Origin: Halocafeteria seosinensis
Taxonomy: Eukaryota > Sar > Bigyra > Bicosoecida
Direction of reading: 5' to 3'
DNA length: 64,000 nt
Assembly (NCBI GenBank): GCA_001687465.1
Contig: LVLI01000172.1
Span: 62,001-126,000 of the forward strand
Every line of letters starts with the position of its first letter. The first letter of the stretch is position 1. A program made the translations under genes and the position numbers. Of the stretch, positions 11,002-22,433 are shown piece by piece. Under the pieces are notes generated by a model, which had not been told where the DNA came from, did not search any database, and saw nothing but the letters and a program-made list of their open reading frames with translations.

Positions 11002-13634
11002 ATGTCTTCGGACCTATCGACGCCATTGAGTGCATCTAACCCTGCAAGGTATCCTTACGCAAATACAATGGGTAACGACGATAAGCCCAACAAGGGAGCT
11101 GACGAGGACGATGAGGAGGTGCTCCTGCCCTTGCACAATGACCGAGGGAAGCGCAAGTGCACGGACGTGCTCTGCCTCATCCTCTTTATCGTGGCCATGG
11201 GAGCCATGTTTGGCGTGTCTATCTTCGCTTGGAGCGAGGGAGAGCATGAGAAGATCACCAATGGCATGGGTACGTACTGTACATAGGTATTCTATTGCTG
11301 TCCAATGAACATGTCGTCGTTGCACCTCACTGTTGTTGTTTTCTTGGTGAACCAGATTATCGAGGATGCATTTGTGGGCTAGAGTGCGACGAAGCTGGAA
11401 ACAAGCAACTCGGAGACCTAGCTGTAGAAGGGAAAATTGGCGGTAGTCTAGAAACCCTTTGTGCGGATAAGTGTCCGGGCGAGTCTCCAATATGTTACTC
11501 GAAGACCAATCCCGAAGTGTTACTGTCAAAGCCTTCGCCTGGTGAATGTGTTCAAGATGAAGATGGAGACGAAGTAAAATTCGTACGTGGTGAATTTTTC
11601 TTCCGTGATTGTACTCGTTAATTTCAATGCTACCCCACTGTTCTTAAACAGACCACGGTACCGTCGAGGAAAATTTTTACCCGCTGTATCCCTCAGGAAG
11701 ACAGTTCGGATTTTGGCGGCGGGGACTCGAAGTCATGGACCGAAGCGTTGAATAGCGTAAGCCTTGGAGCTGGGTTTCTTTTTGCATTCTCTTGTATGCA
11801 ATGGTTAAAATGTGCAGGTGGAGAACGGTGCTGAGGTGATCGTGGCCTCCGCGGTGGTGGCTGTAATCGTCGCGTTTCTGTATTTGTAAGTATATACGAT
11901 CAAAGGACTCGACGTTTGATGCTGGAAACAAATGCCATATTCTTCACAGAGTTTTCCTTCAAGCATGCGCAAAGGTGTTCACTTACATTGGAATGGGCTT
12001 GGTTCTTATTGCGCTGCTTGCGTCGGGCGCCTTCATGTTCCAAAGGTAATTTGCAGCTGTTTGAGTTATGGGTATGTTGCACGTTGTATCCACGCTATGT
12101 GGCTCAATGCTCACAGCTCCGAAGACTTTAAGGAAAAATACGGTGACAATGAAGACTATAAGAGCGATCCGAACTATCAGATGAGACTAGGGGGATCCAT
12201 CATCGCGTTCATTCTTGCATTTCTATATATTTGCTTCCTTCTGTTCATGTGCAAGCGGATCAACTTGGCGATCAAGGTTATTCAAATGGCCTCTAGGGCT
12301 GTCCGGTCGGCGCCCTTTTTGCCCGTGGTTCCGGTACGCATAAGTTTCCACTAGATAGGATCAGTGATCTGATGACATGTTTGTCTGGAATTTTCTTTTG
12401 ACTTCAGACTTTACTGTTCCTTCTGACTTTGGGGATTGCTGCGGTGTGGGCAGTCTCTTCTGTTTTGCTCTTCTCCATTGCCGATGTGAACAGCACGACC
12501 GTGAATGGAGTTACGGTGCGAACCTTAGAGGTCAACGACAACATCAGATACGCGTTCCTCTACATGCTTTTTGGCTTCTTTTGGGTAACTATGTTTATCG
12601 TTGCACTGGTAGAAATGACCACAGCGTTTGTGGTCACATCGTGGTATTTTGCGCCCCGCGAAAATGGGGAACGGAAAACAGCTGACAATCCTGTCCGGAA
12701 GGCGTTCTGGTACAGTTTACGATACCACTTTGGATCCCTCGCATTCGGGTCTCTTTTGATCGCCATTATCAAGACAATGCGCGCTGTCTTGGAGTATGTT
12801 GAGCAAAGGTAAGTGTTGATATGCAGCCCCAGGTCGCCTTGCTTAACTATAATAACTGGCGGTATCCTACTGGCAGAATTAAGAAATCCGGTCAAGAAAC
12901 CAAGTTCGTCAAATGTGCTTTTTGCTGTTGTCGATGCTGTCTTTGGTGCCTAGAAAAGTGCATGAGGTTCATCAACAAGATCGCCTACACCATCATCGTG
13001 CTCACGAGCAAACCGTTCCTTACCTCGGCATTCAAAGCGGGAAAAATGATTTTTAATAATTTTGCCCGAGTTGGAGCCCTAGCGGTAAGAAGAACGAGTC
13101 CCCACTGAGCGGATGTAATGTTTTGTTTCACCGTTCGGTCCCTCTGCTTCCAGATCGTCTCGGCTGGATTCCTCTTGCTTGGGAAGATCGTCGTAGCAGC
13201 CGTAAGTACGTTGGTGGGCTATGCCATTCTGACGAAGGCGGACAGATATGCAGATGAGGTAAGTCACTTTCGAAAGTCATACGATATACCAAATTTGTGT
13301 GTACTGTTGGTGCTGTGTCCAGACAAAGGATACTGCCGTTGCTAATCCCTTGCTTGTAGCTGTGATCATCTTCCTTGTTTCGTGGACCGTCGGTTCCCTC
13401 TTCATGAACATCTTAGATTCTGCAATGGACTCAATGCTCGTTGCATACATATATAACGAAAAGATGGGAATAATCGATGATGCCGAGTCCAAGGAGCTAC
13501 AAGATGTCAATGAGGAAGCTAAACAAGCAGGGTATGGAGAAAAAGACACCCAGCAGACGAACAATGCATACAAGCAGAAAGAGGGGCAGGTTGCGGGCGC
13601 ATCAGGAACAAATGAAGCCAACTACGGAGAATAG
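11002..13634 (+). CDS. Choline transporter-like protein, SLC44 family
   Basis: Ten exons: 11002-11269, 11356-11582, 11652-11756, 11818-11885, 11950-12045, 12117-12333, 12408-12808, 12877-13084, 13154-13258 and 13323-13634. All nine joins keep frame, giving 668 residues. Family hallmarks are the first membrane segment preceded by RKCTDVLC, the DYRGCICG motif at the start of the large extracellular Cys-rich loop, and the C-terminal core VTSWYFAP followed by RYHFGSLAFGSLLIAI and LEYVEQR, which closely match SLC44 proteins. About ten hydrophobic segments are visible. A Cys cluster (FCCCRCCLWC) follows the signature and could be palmitoylated. These plasma-membrane or organelle proteins move choline and related amines. 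The N-terminus is acidic, and the tail is hydrophilic and Gln/Glu-rich. Its 3 prime end converges on the next gene with only 90 bp between stops. Confidence 0.88.
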
Positions 13635-13724
13635 TTACATCGCGATACATTGGCAACGAATAGTGGTAGGATGAAAATATGACAAATAAGGGTTTAGAGT
13701 TGGATTTTGTTTCTCCTCTCCTTG

Positions 13725-14982
13725 TTACTGCCCGTCTTGCTGGCTTTGATTCGCTCTGTTTTGTTCTTGTTCAGCGATCAACTCGTTCATCATTAACTCG
13801 TTGAGGATGAGCGCACAATCATCCTTGGATACATCTACTTCGAGTACCTCGCGCATTACTGCGCTAAGAGTGTCCCATTTTTCCTCACAGAAACTGATTG
13901 CCACATCTACTGTCGTTTTGCTTGCCTGTAGAAATATTGAATTCGTTCTTTATCTTCTGAAAGTGCAACGGTGGCTAAGTGCGATGCTTACCGGAAAATC
14001 CACATCGTAGCTGGTGCCTGCCACCTGGATGTTGAGAGCCCTAGACTCCTCTGTTGCCTCACCGAATTTCAAAGTCAACTTTTGCGTTTCTTCCGAGAGA
14101 ATTTTCGCCCGAGAGCGTGCAATCGCCATCTGAGTTCGAATGTTCCTCATCCTTGTGGCGTGTTCCTGTAGAAAGAATCATTGTGCGTCCCAGCTCCGAC
14201 GTCTTGGTCGGACCATGAAGTATCTTACTATGGCAAGTTGCTTTTCTTCCCCAAGGGCTTCGATCCTTTGCTTGATATTTTCGGAAACCGCATCGCTCAT
14301 GTTTTTCAAAGACTCATGATCCTCCTGCAAGAGAAAGATAGAACGTTCTGAACTTCACTATCGAGTGAGCGGGGCATAAGAAGTTACGTACAGGTACTCC
14401 TACTGCCTTCAAGAATTCATATGCTACAGCTTCCTCGTCACCAATCCGATCTGAGTAAACATTAAGGAAGTTGGTGCTGTTGTCAATGGTCACTGGCATC
14501 TGGAAGAGGACATAAGGAGCATCCTCTGACGAAACCTTCCTCATAATTGAAGCAGACAAAGGCAGTGCATTGTCTAAGGAGAGATTATGCCTGAAGCAGA
14601 ATTCCTCTGCAGCAGTTTGAGCATTTTCTCCGTCGTGGACTCTGAATTCTATCACCTTGTCCTCTCCTAGATTGACTGAAATAGAAGCAGCAACTGGTTT
14701 CTCTAACCAGCTCAAATCGACGGATTCGTTTCGTCTTCGGCGTATATCGAGTGAGATTGCTCGCAGATGAGTGTCATAGTTCACCTGCTTGTCTAACCCT
14801 TTATCTTGTAAAAAGCTTCGAGCGGCAGCTTCTGGGGTGTTCTCCCCACTGTAATGAAGTATTGATTCCTCTCCATCTACAGTCACTGAGACGTCGAATG
14901 CGCTGGGAAGAGCTTCCTGCGCTGAGGCAGTAAGGGCAACTGACCACGCAGCAGCCACTAATAGTGTTCCGAGAACGCGCAT
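13725..14982 (-). CDS. Secreted protein with four internal repeats
   Basis: Four exons, 14982-14392, 14324-14229, 14165-13992 and 13925-13725 (introns 67, 63 and 66 nt), give 353 residues. MRVLGTLLVAAAWSVALTASA is a clear signal peptide with an AxA-like cleavage site. I do not recognise a named domain. The chain contains four weakly similar units, near residues 30-80, 95-150, 155-215 and 270-330. Each has a beta-hairpin pattern (V-x-V-x-hydrophobic, then G-E/D) followed by a helix with A-A-x-x-F-L/C: TPEAAARSFL, AQTAAEEFCF, DEEAVAYEFL and VDVAISFCEE. A charged coiled-coil segment separates units three and four. The protein enters the secretory pathway; no membrane anchor or ER-retention tetrapeptide is visible. 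Function unknown. Confidence 0.75.
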
Positions 14983-15584
14983 TTTAGTAATTTTACTGTA
15001 GTATATATGGATTTATACTTCTGCAAATACGGGGGAAGACAACACATTGTATACCAGCATATATAGAGCAAAAAGAACCGAAATATCCGAAGAACAGTTC
15101 CTTTTTTTGTTTGAAAGCAAAGATACTTACCAAAATCACCCTGTAAATATGTACCAATTCGCCTACAAACGAACTTGGTACTCCAATGTTTTCTTTTAGG
15201 TGTGTTCGAAGCTGTTCAATTTATACACGGTTACATATTGTATAGAATTGACAACACAGTGAAATTCCTCTTGAATTCTTTTTTGTGCCTCGGAGTCACT
15301 GATGCGTTGCACCACCTGAGCGGTCAGGCAGGAATTGAGCGCACCACTGGAACTTAACGTCGCTCACGCCATTGTGTGGAACTTCAATGAATCAGATCAG
15401 TAGTAGCTAAGAACAACATTATGGGAAGAAGCACCCGAGCATGAGAATCAGGCTTGTGAGAGCTGATATTAACGAGCTAGGATAGCCCTTCATGAGACTT
15501 TCGGATTTGGGAATTTAGGAATCCAAAAATTTAAGGCTCTTATGGTATGGTATGTTCGGTTTATTTTCAGTAAGAAAAGGCGAT
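14983..15584. other. Intergenic region, no gene seen
   Basis: About 0.6 kb upstream of the secreted-repeat gene and downstream of HMBS, both on the minus strand. It is AT-rich, with only short unsupported frames (such as 15175-15357). Confidence 0.5.
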
Positions 15585-16882
15585 CTACGCTTTCCCGTAC
15601 GTGATTGGCCTCTCACCTTCTAGGCTACCTAATATCTTCTCGACGCCGTCGTCAATCATTTGCCGAGCAATCGACGCACCAAAGTGTTCGGCACATGAGT
15701 TAAGCTCATCGTCCACTTCCAGCGAACAAAGTCCCGTCAAAGAATGACGACTTCCTGATTGGTGCGATTTGAAGTAATTCCTCTGTGCCATAGCATTGCG
15801 CAAAGTATCTGTTATCCCTGTGATATCACCTTGTTTCTCACATGTCATCCTTTCCTTCCCATCTCTCGATAATACAACAGCCGAAAAACTAATTCGCAAT
15901 GAATCTGTAGCACTGTCTCCTTGAGGACACGATACCGAGGTGTGTACTCCGATGGGAATCTGGCATCCGCCTTGAAGCGTCTTCAGAAAGCCGCGCTCAG
16001 CCAAGCACCTAGCTGTTGATTCTAAATTCATCGCGGCTTTGGAAACTGCAATTGCCTCAATATCATCGATTCGGCATTCGATACCTAACGCTCCCTGGCT
16101 AACTCCGTAAGGGAACTCCTCAGCTGGTAGCTTCCTGGTGATTCTGTCGTAGAATTCGAGTCGCTCTAAACCGGCTGTAGCTAACACTATAGCATCGTAT
16201 TGGCCAATAGGGTCATCCAACTTTTTTAGCCGAGTGTTCAAATTTCCTCGTATTGTATCTACTCTAAGTTGGGGATAATAATGTCGAATGATGGCTTCGC
16301 GGCGCAGTGAACTAGTCCCAACCAAAGATCCATTAGGTAACTCTGCTAGCGACGGAAACTTTCCTTCATGCTTTGAGGAAAGGACGAATGCATCCTCTGG
16401 AGCCGCGCTCTGGATAACATCATACAAAGTCAATGTCTTAGCAATTATTGTACATGAACGCAAGGTCGGGGTACTTACCTCTGATATGGCCGAGAGTATC
16501 AAGCCTTCAGGAAGCGAAGTTGGGACATCCTTTAAAGAATGAACCACCATATCCACCTCTCTCGCCAGTAAGAGTGCTTCCAGTTCCTTCGTAAAAAGCC
16601 CAGGATTATTACCTACTAGTTTCGCCAAATGCTCCTGCAATTGCTCATCTCCCCGGGTAGGTTTAGTTTTGATTTCGAAAGTAAGTTCCGGGTAAGCACT
16701 CTGCGGTGCCAATCACAGGAATCATTTCGGAATCATTGTAAGTTCCATCCACTGTTAAGAAGCATTGATGTGTAAATAAGGGGCTCACATACCTCTAATA
16801 ATGCTTTTACAGTTCTTGTTTGGGCGAGGGCAAGGTTGCTCTCCCGCGACCCAAGGACGAAGTGTTTTCTCGTGGTGCTCAT
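15585..16882 (-). CDS. HMBS: Hydroxymethylbilane synthase (porphobilinogen deaminase)
   Basis: Exons 16882-16793, 16700-16479 and 16409-15585 (introns 92 and 69 nt) give 378 residues. The enzyme joins four porphobilinogen units into hydroxymethylbilane in haem and chlorophyll synthesis. Diagnostic sequence: FVLGSRESNLALAQT at the start, the domain-1 motif VDMVVHSLKDVPT, GTSSLRRE, DTIRGNLNTRLKKLD, and the dipyrromethane-cofactor loop LQGGCQIPIG with its invariant Cys. The 69-nt intron is in frame and reads through without a stop, so it is easily missed; removing it restores the family spacing. From ATG 16882 the protein has almost no leader. A possible further 5 prime exon at 17141-17091, spliced to 16933, would add a short hydrophobic leader (MQLSFSLVSQTSAFVQS), but the implied 157-nt intron is long for this locus. 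Confidence 0.9.
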
Positions 16883-17243
16883 GACGGGCTGGCTTATGAA
16901 GTCTTCACTATTTACGGCAAGGTCAATCCCATACTATCTTATCACTCCATCATAAGACGCCATGCTGCTTGTACGCAAAGTGGGGTCACTGATTGGCGTA
17001 CTACTGCGATGCTTCACGTGCGCTTCAAGTTGAAACTAGGGCTTCACAGACCGATTCACAGTTCGTACTACGTATGGACACCAATCTTACAGATTGAACA
17101 AATGCACTGGTTTGACTCACGAGGCTGAAAGACAATTGCATGAAGCAGAGAAGAGTGAATTTAAACGATTTTCTAGTCCTAACAATCAAGACAGAAACGA
17201 CCTTGTTCTTCAAAGAGAGAGTTGTTTGTCCCGCTGAGTAAAA

Positions 17244-19312
17244 ATGACGGTATTTTCCGTGGTGCAGCACTCCTTGGAGACCTTTTGTGGGTTCTTTTCC
17301 TGGCAGCTCACTGTAGCTTCGCTAGTGACGCTGGTTGTGGGTGCATTGACTGTCCTTGTGCTCATTTTGAAGGCTAAACTCGCCCCGCCTTTCGACCTTT
17401 ACCAGCCTGTAAATGGCAAGGCGAGATTTGAGTAAGTCCTGTCCGCACGCCCCTACCCACGATGTCTTTCGAAATTAAGCTACTGAAGCACCTTATGAAG
17501 CGTCATTAGCTTCAGATAATGAGGGTTTTATCTTTCTGGTGGGGGTCCGCCCTAAGAAACGCTATATGCGAATTGTGGTATACGCCTTCAACCTGAGCGG
17601 TTCAACTGAAGGTCACCAACATTTCACTTCACATTTTCTGCTTCGAACTTGCAGAAACGACCGTGACAGAGCGCTGGTAGCAATAATGGAAGAGTCTCAG
17701 CATAAAACTATCAACTTTGAGGGAATCATGGCAACGTGTGACCCCGAATTGGTTAAGGAGATTATTCCCAAGCCCGTCCACTCTAAGCCGCGTTCTATAC
17801 TCTACCGCATACTGGCTAACGTCTTGCCGTATTCCGATGGTTTATTGTTTAGCGCCAATGAGAATTGGGAAAAGCAACACCGCATGCTCACACCAATCTT
17901 TCAATCGGGCAATTTCGAGAGGTTGTCGAAAGTGTCAATGGACCAAGCTGAAGCCGTGTGCAACCTCATGGCACCAAACTCTCCATACGCGGAATCTGTT
18001 GAGCGCCACAGACAACGAATGAGGAACATTGAGGACTCAAACGGCCCACGCGTTGCTCCCTACGCTCCTGAAGAGTGGAAACATGAACCTGTGGGTGTTG
18101 ACGGGGCATACGACCTGTGGACAACACTCCGGTATTGCGCCGTCAGGTTCGTGGCTTACTGGGGTTACGGGCTTGATCCAGAGAGTGAGCTCGGCCGGCT
18201 TCTGGCTCGACAGACAGATTGGTACTCGCGAGTGAGCATTGACATACTGATGACTCTACAGAGTATCTTAGGTACGGCGCTTGTCGTGGATATTGCTATT
18301 TGCTCATGGTTTGAACACCATGCAGATGTGTGTCTCTTTGCAGAGAAACTGAAGTATTACCTAAAATTGCGGGCAGTAGGAAAAGACATTAGGGACTCAG
18401 TAGCCACACTCTGTGAACAGCAACTGTATCTCGAAGATCCCCACAACCCTGGACGCAGCCGGGGTGGAGGTGCTTATCCTAATTTCGTTTCAACAATGGT
18501 TGAGCAGGGACAATCTGTGGAAGAGATTGCAAGTCAGATTAACCACATACAAGGAGCGCATAAGGCTATCGCATTAGCCACTGCGCTCACTTTGTTTGAG
18601 TTGGAAAAAAACCCTACGTACAAAGCTGCAGTGAAAAATGAACTTGGGAGAGTGAGTGCACATAATTTTATGTTTGAAGGATCTTTGCTGCCAATAGTAT
18701 CACGTTGATGCAGAAGTTCAATGATAACGACCGTCTCCCTTCTTCGAAAAACATGAACTCGGATGACTTGCCGGTTACACACAATGTGTTCCGAGAAGCT
18801 GTGAGGCTCCATCCAGTTACAATGGCTGTGACGAGGAAGTAAGTGATGTATCGACTGCTATCCCTTGTTTGAGTAAAGCCCACGTTTTGTGGATGAAATG
18901 CAGGACCGGGGAACCGATTGCTTACCAAGGAAAGACGATTCCCAAAGACACAGAAATTGCAGTATGGATACAGGCGCTTCATCAGCACAGGGACTTTTGG
19001 AATGAGCCGCAAACGTTTGATCCCAGTCGTTGGGAGAACAGACCACAAAGGAACACGTATATTCCTTTTTTGGAAGGCACCAGGTATGTTTGACGTTCCA
19101 CTGCATTCGTGCGGCAAATTCCGAAACCTAGCTGGGTCCTTTGCAACAGAAAATGTGCGGGGTATTCTCTTGCTCACATGGAGTTCTTGTGTATGATGTA
19201 CGTCTTTTTGACAAAAAATAATGTCAAGGTTTACAGAGAAGATATCACGAAGGCAGCTAACATGTTTACCGGTATAGAAGAGTCCATCCCGTATACTTTG
19301 AACCAAGAGTAA
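17244..19312 (+). CDS. Membrane-anchored cytochrome P450
   Basis: Best model has five exons: 17244-17431, 17655-18651, 18714-18838, 18904-19083 and 19150-19312, total 550 residues. One N-terminal membrane segment (LTVASLVTLVVGALTVLVLI) is followed by APPFD. Helix C HRMLTPIFQSGNFERL, the ExxR pair in FREAVRLHP, FDPSRWEN and the haem loop FLEGTRKCAG (assembled across intron 4) identify the family. P450s insert oxygen into lipids and other hydrophobic substrates, typically on the ER face. The I-helix reads QGAHKAIALAT, where the usual acid-alcohol pair (D/E-T) is replaced by H-K. The first intron is uncertain: the 223-nt join used here keeps frame and has a good polypyrimidine tract, but the region usually present between PP and DPELVKEI is short, so a small internal exon may be missing. 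Confidence 0.82.
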
Positions 19313-19389
19313 TATACTTCGTTTGGGGTATTCGCCTGTATTCTATTGGGTTTTTGGCACCGAATATCGACAGTTTTTCATACAACGCC

Positions 19390-20310
19390 CTAAAAGGAAA
19401 AGCGTTTGGAAGCGTTCGATCCATTTGAGTACGGGGTGCCTCCAGAGTTCAAACTGGTGGCATCCATTTCCAAATTTGAAGTAAGGGATTCTTCTAGAGC
19501 CCATGTGTTATGGTCATACAAGGCTACTACTGAGGTAGAGTCAGCAGTGGGGAATATGGGCTGCCCGACGTTTCGTCTGTTCTTGATTTCGAAGGCGGGA
19601 TACAACGTCATAGTGCTCTCTTCAGGAGGTGGTGTACCTGGTCGATTGTGGCCCCATAATTCCCTGCTTTTATCCGACCCAAATGAACTTGAACTATGCA
19701 CTTCCGAAAACTGAGAATGCGAAGATGAAACCGAAGGGTCGTTTGTACCGCTATATCGCTTGCTTGGCAGAGTTTTGTTGTCTTCAGAGTCCGCAGGATT
19801 TCGAGGATGCCAATGTTCGGACGAGTCATTGACTTTCAAAACCCTGACGTTGACGGGCCGGGGAGCAGACAAGCGCTTTCTATGGTTCGCCTGCCGCTTT
19901 CTACCCTCTTGCCTTCGTTCTTCAAACCCTGAGGGCTGCTCTTTCACACTCTGCCATACACACAGAAATAGATACTTGTAGGAACTCCGGTGAAAGGAGA
20001 GTAGGTTTCCTCGCTGCTTTCACCAGGCACTTACACTTTTTTGCTCTACTGCGGTTCCAGTACAGCAAAATAGATCCTTCCAACTGTGTTTCACTTTCCT
20101 TGACTCCCTATGCTTTCGTCTCTCTATTTGCTTTCCCTCGAGTTGCTCGGCATGGCTTGTATGATGCCGAGATCCCTCGCTCTCCATGGTCAGCCCGATA
20201 TCTGAAGCCACCGCACTATGTTGTGAGGACGAATGAGGGTCTCCAGCAGAAGGGAAGACCTTGCTCTCGCCAATGGCATTTGAGCTAACTGAGGCGCTAA
20301 ACTTTTTCAT
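19390..20310 (-). CDS. Ser-rich protein of unknown function
   Basis: Exons 20310-20035 and 19950-19390 (84-nt intron, phase 0) give 278 residues. The protein is rich in Ser, Lys, Arg and Glu, with basic patches (QIERRKHRESRKVKHSWKD, GFEERRQEGRKRQANHRKR) and a CC pair at WKDLFCCTG. There is no signal peptide, membrane segment or named domain. Composition suggests a largely disordered, possibly phosphorylated protein. The gene converges on the P450 gene with a 77-bp gap. Moderate confidence that it is real: both exons are open, the splice sites are good (GTAAGT, GGCAG) and the start lies next to a TATATAA-containing region. Confidence 0.5.
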
Positions 20311-21736
20311 CGCTATCGTGGACTATATAAGATGCAAATATGTCAGGAATCGAGTGCGAACCTATTACTATTCCGTTTGAGTCACCCAAAAAGCGGTTAC
20401 AATACCAATTATTCTACCCTGCGGATAGACTGCAGGCATAAGACAATCGTGGTACGAACATGTATTCCTTTAGAGGATACAACGCGAAGAACGGTGCGTA
20501 CCAATGCCACTGCGATGTTTCTACTTTATAGACTGTTGAAGCACCATCGTACCTGCAACGGCTTTTTGTGTCTTTCCGCTTATCTCCGGTGCACTTTCCC
20601 GAGTCAAGTGCTATGCAAACTGCCGCAACAACCAATGTCTCTCCCCTGACTACGAGAACATGTTTCAGTCTTACAAAATGAGCCCTGACCTTGCTTCGAA
20701 CTGGATGAGGACTTGCGATATCCGCGTAAGTCAACAGAGTACAGTACCACCACTATCGAACCGATTCCTCACTTCCTACTTTGCGCAGCTTCCGGAAACA
20801 TCCGAATGCGGGTTATACAGAAGCAGCCGAGGGCTCAACACGAGAAGCTACCCAACGAAGATTCTTTCCTGGAAACATCAGCTCGTGTGAGCCGGGATAG
20901 ATCCGAGCACACACACACCGAGCCGAATCGCCTGATTCTTGAAGGTGGACAACGGACTTGGCAAGACTTCAACAAGTTGCGCCCATGTCCTCGATTCGAG
21001 GATCTTTGGAAGCACTTCTGTTAACCATTGTGCTTTGTTACGGCAGTTCATTGCGAAACGGTGGGTGGAGAGCGAGATTGGGATTTTCTTAGTGCACAAG
21101 GCTTGACTCACCACACGGACAGCATGAGTCAAAGGAATCACCGCAACAAAATCCTCATATTCGGCGATGTCTGCTATCATAGCAGTGCTATGCCAGAGAC
21201 TTCACATGACATGGATTGGATCGATCAACATGAGCGTTGGACGGCAGCGACATGGTAAACGCAGCACAGCGAAAGCACGGGGTAATGCAAGTGTAGCCGA
21301 GGCACCGAGTCCACTCTCACCTCTTTTCAGGGCTGTGCCGCGTTCTCTTGCACCTTGGCATTCCCTATTCTCCGAAATGTTGCGTGACAAAAGCAGTGTT
21401 CTCCTCAGAATGGTGAGAAGGCTGCAGATGTTGACGCCGTAAGAGATGAACCGAGGCCACGTTGAAGAGCGAACAGGCAGGTGGGAACCTCAGGGGGAGG
21501 TATGTGTAACGTCGACGGTCGAGAGAAATATGAAAGACGCAGATATTGTAATGCTACATGAATTTGGTAGATATTCATATCAACAGCAAAGGGGTCCTTT
21601 GTTTTCTGTGCGATATCTAATACAAGCCGCTCTATACTGATACATTGGTGTCCAGAACCTAACTCCGGTTCGCGGTACTTGTATGTGGTATTACGTACGA
21701 TATAAGAGCGAAATTGATCGTTAGTTGGGCACAAAA
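20311..21736. other. 1.4 kb region without a confident gene
   Basis: The plus strand has several open fragments that resemble exons but do not join cleanly. One is ATG 20340 (MSGIECEPITIPFESPKKR..). Another is a segment reading CYANCRNNQCLSPDYEN, then MFQSYKMSPDLASNWMR, at about 20618-20727, with a good GTAAGT donor at 20728 and an acceptor near 20790; its frame closes at 20890. No connecting splice between the first two could be found. A further cluster of short frames lies at 21124-21440. It may be a rapidly evolving or decayed gene. No repeat or mobile element was recognised. Confidence 0.35.
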
Positions 21737-22308
21737 ATGGCTGCCCAAACATCAGATGAGTCGCTCCTAACCAAACTGTCAGTGAAGATCAAACCAAACA
21801 AGCGATACCCCTCGAAGAACAGCCTCTCGGGTGTAAGTGAAACAGACTTCGGTTGGATGTGTTATCAATGGCTGTCATTGGCAATTTTCATTGAGTGTTT
21901 CTATCCCTTATACAGACCGAGGATAATGAAGGCAAGGAGGATGAAGCATACAGAGCATACGGTACGGTTCCCTGGACAACCTGCGTTGTAACTGAGGCGG
22001 TCGATAGAACGGAGATTACTGAGTCAGGACCACTGACAAACTCTATAGGGAACCAACAAAAAGGCACCGAAACCAGCAATGGTCCACCACTGCCAATACT
22101 CCCTGAACCTAGTTTTCCCCCGGAAGATTTCGTAATACGTCCGTGCACTACTCCCAAAGATGGGGATTTCGGAGGGCATACAGAACGGTGGCACAGCTCT
22201 TTTGGAACTAAAGATCTCGAGCATGATATGACAAGTCTAAGTACTTGTGATGAAGAAGATGAGTCTTTTTTTTATGGGACCAAACGTGAGGCCCCCAGAG
22301 AGCAATGA
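21737..22308 (+). CDS. Small acidic protein of unknown function
   Basis: Exons 21737-21832 and 21916-22308 (83-nt intron, phase 0) give 162 residues starting MAAQTSDESLLTKLSVKIK. No domain is recognised. The N-terminus is basic (KIKPNKRYPSKN); the rest is acidic and Pro/Thr-rich, ending with CDEEDESFFYG and a basic tail. No signal peptide or membrane segment. It converges on the lectin gene, with 125 bp between stops. It is likely disordered; a regulatory or adaptor role cannot be argued from sequence alone. Confidence 0.55.
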
Positions 22309-22433
22309 TATCTGTAGGAATCGCGCCTAAATGCCTTCATTGGATGATTCCATGACACAACCGATTGCTATCTTAACTAATGCAACGCCAAGAAAAATCA
22401 GTATATCGAGACAAGGATAATCGGCTATCCTTG

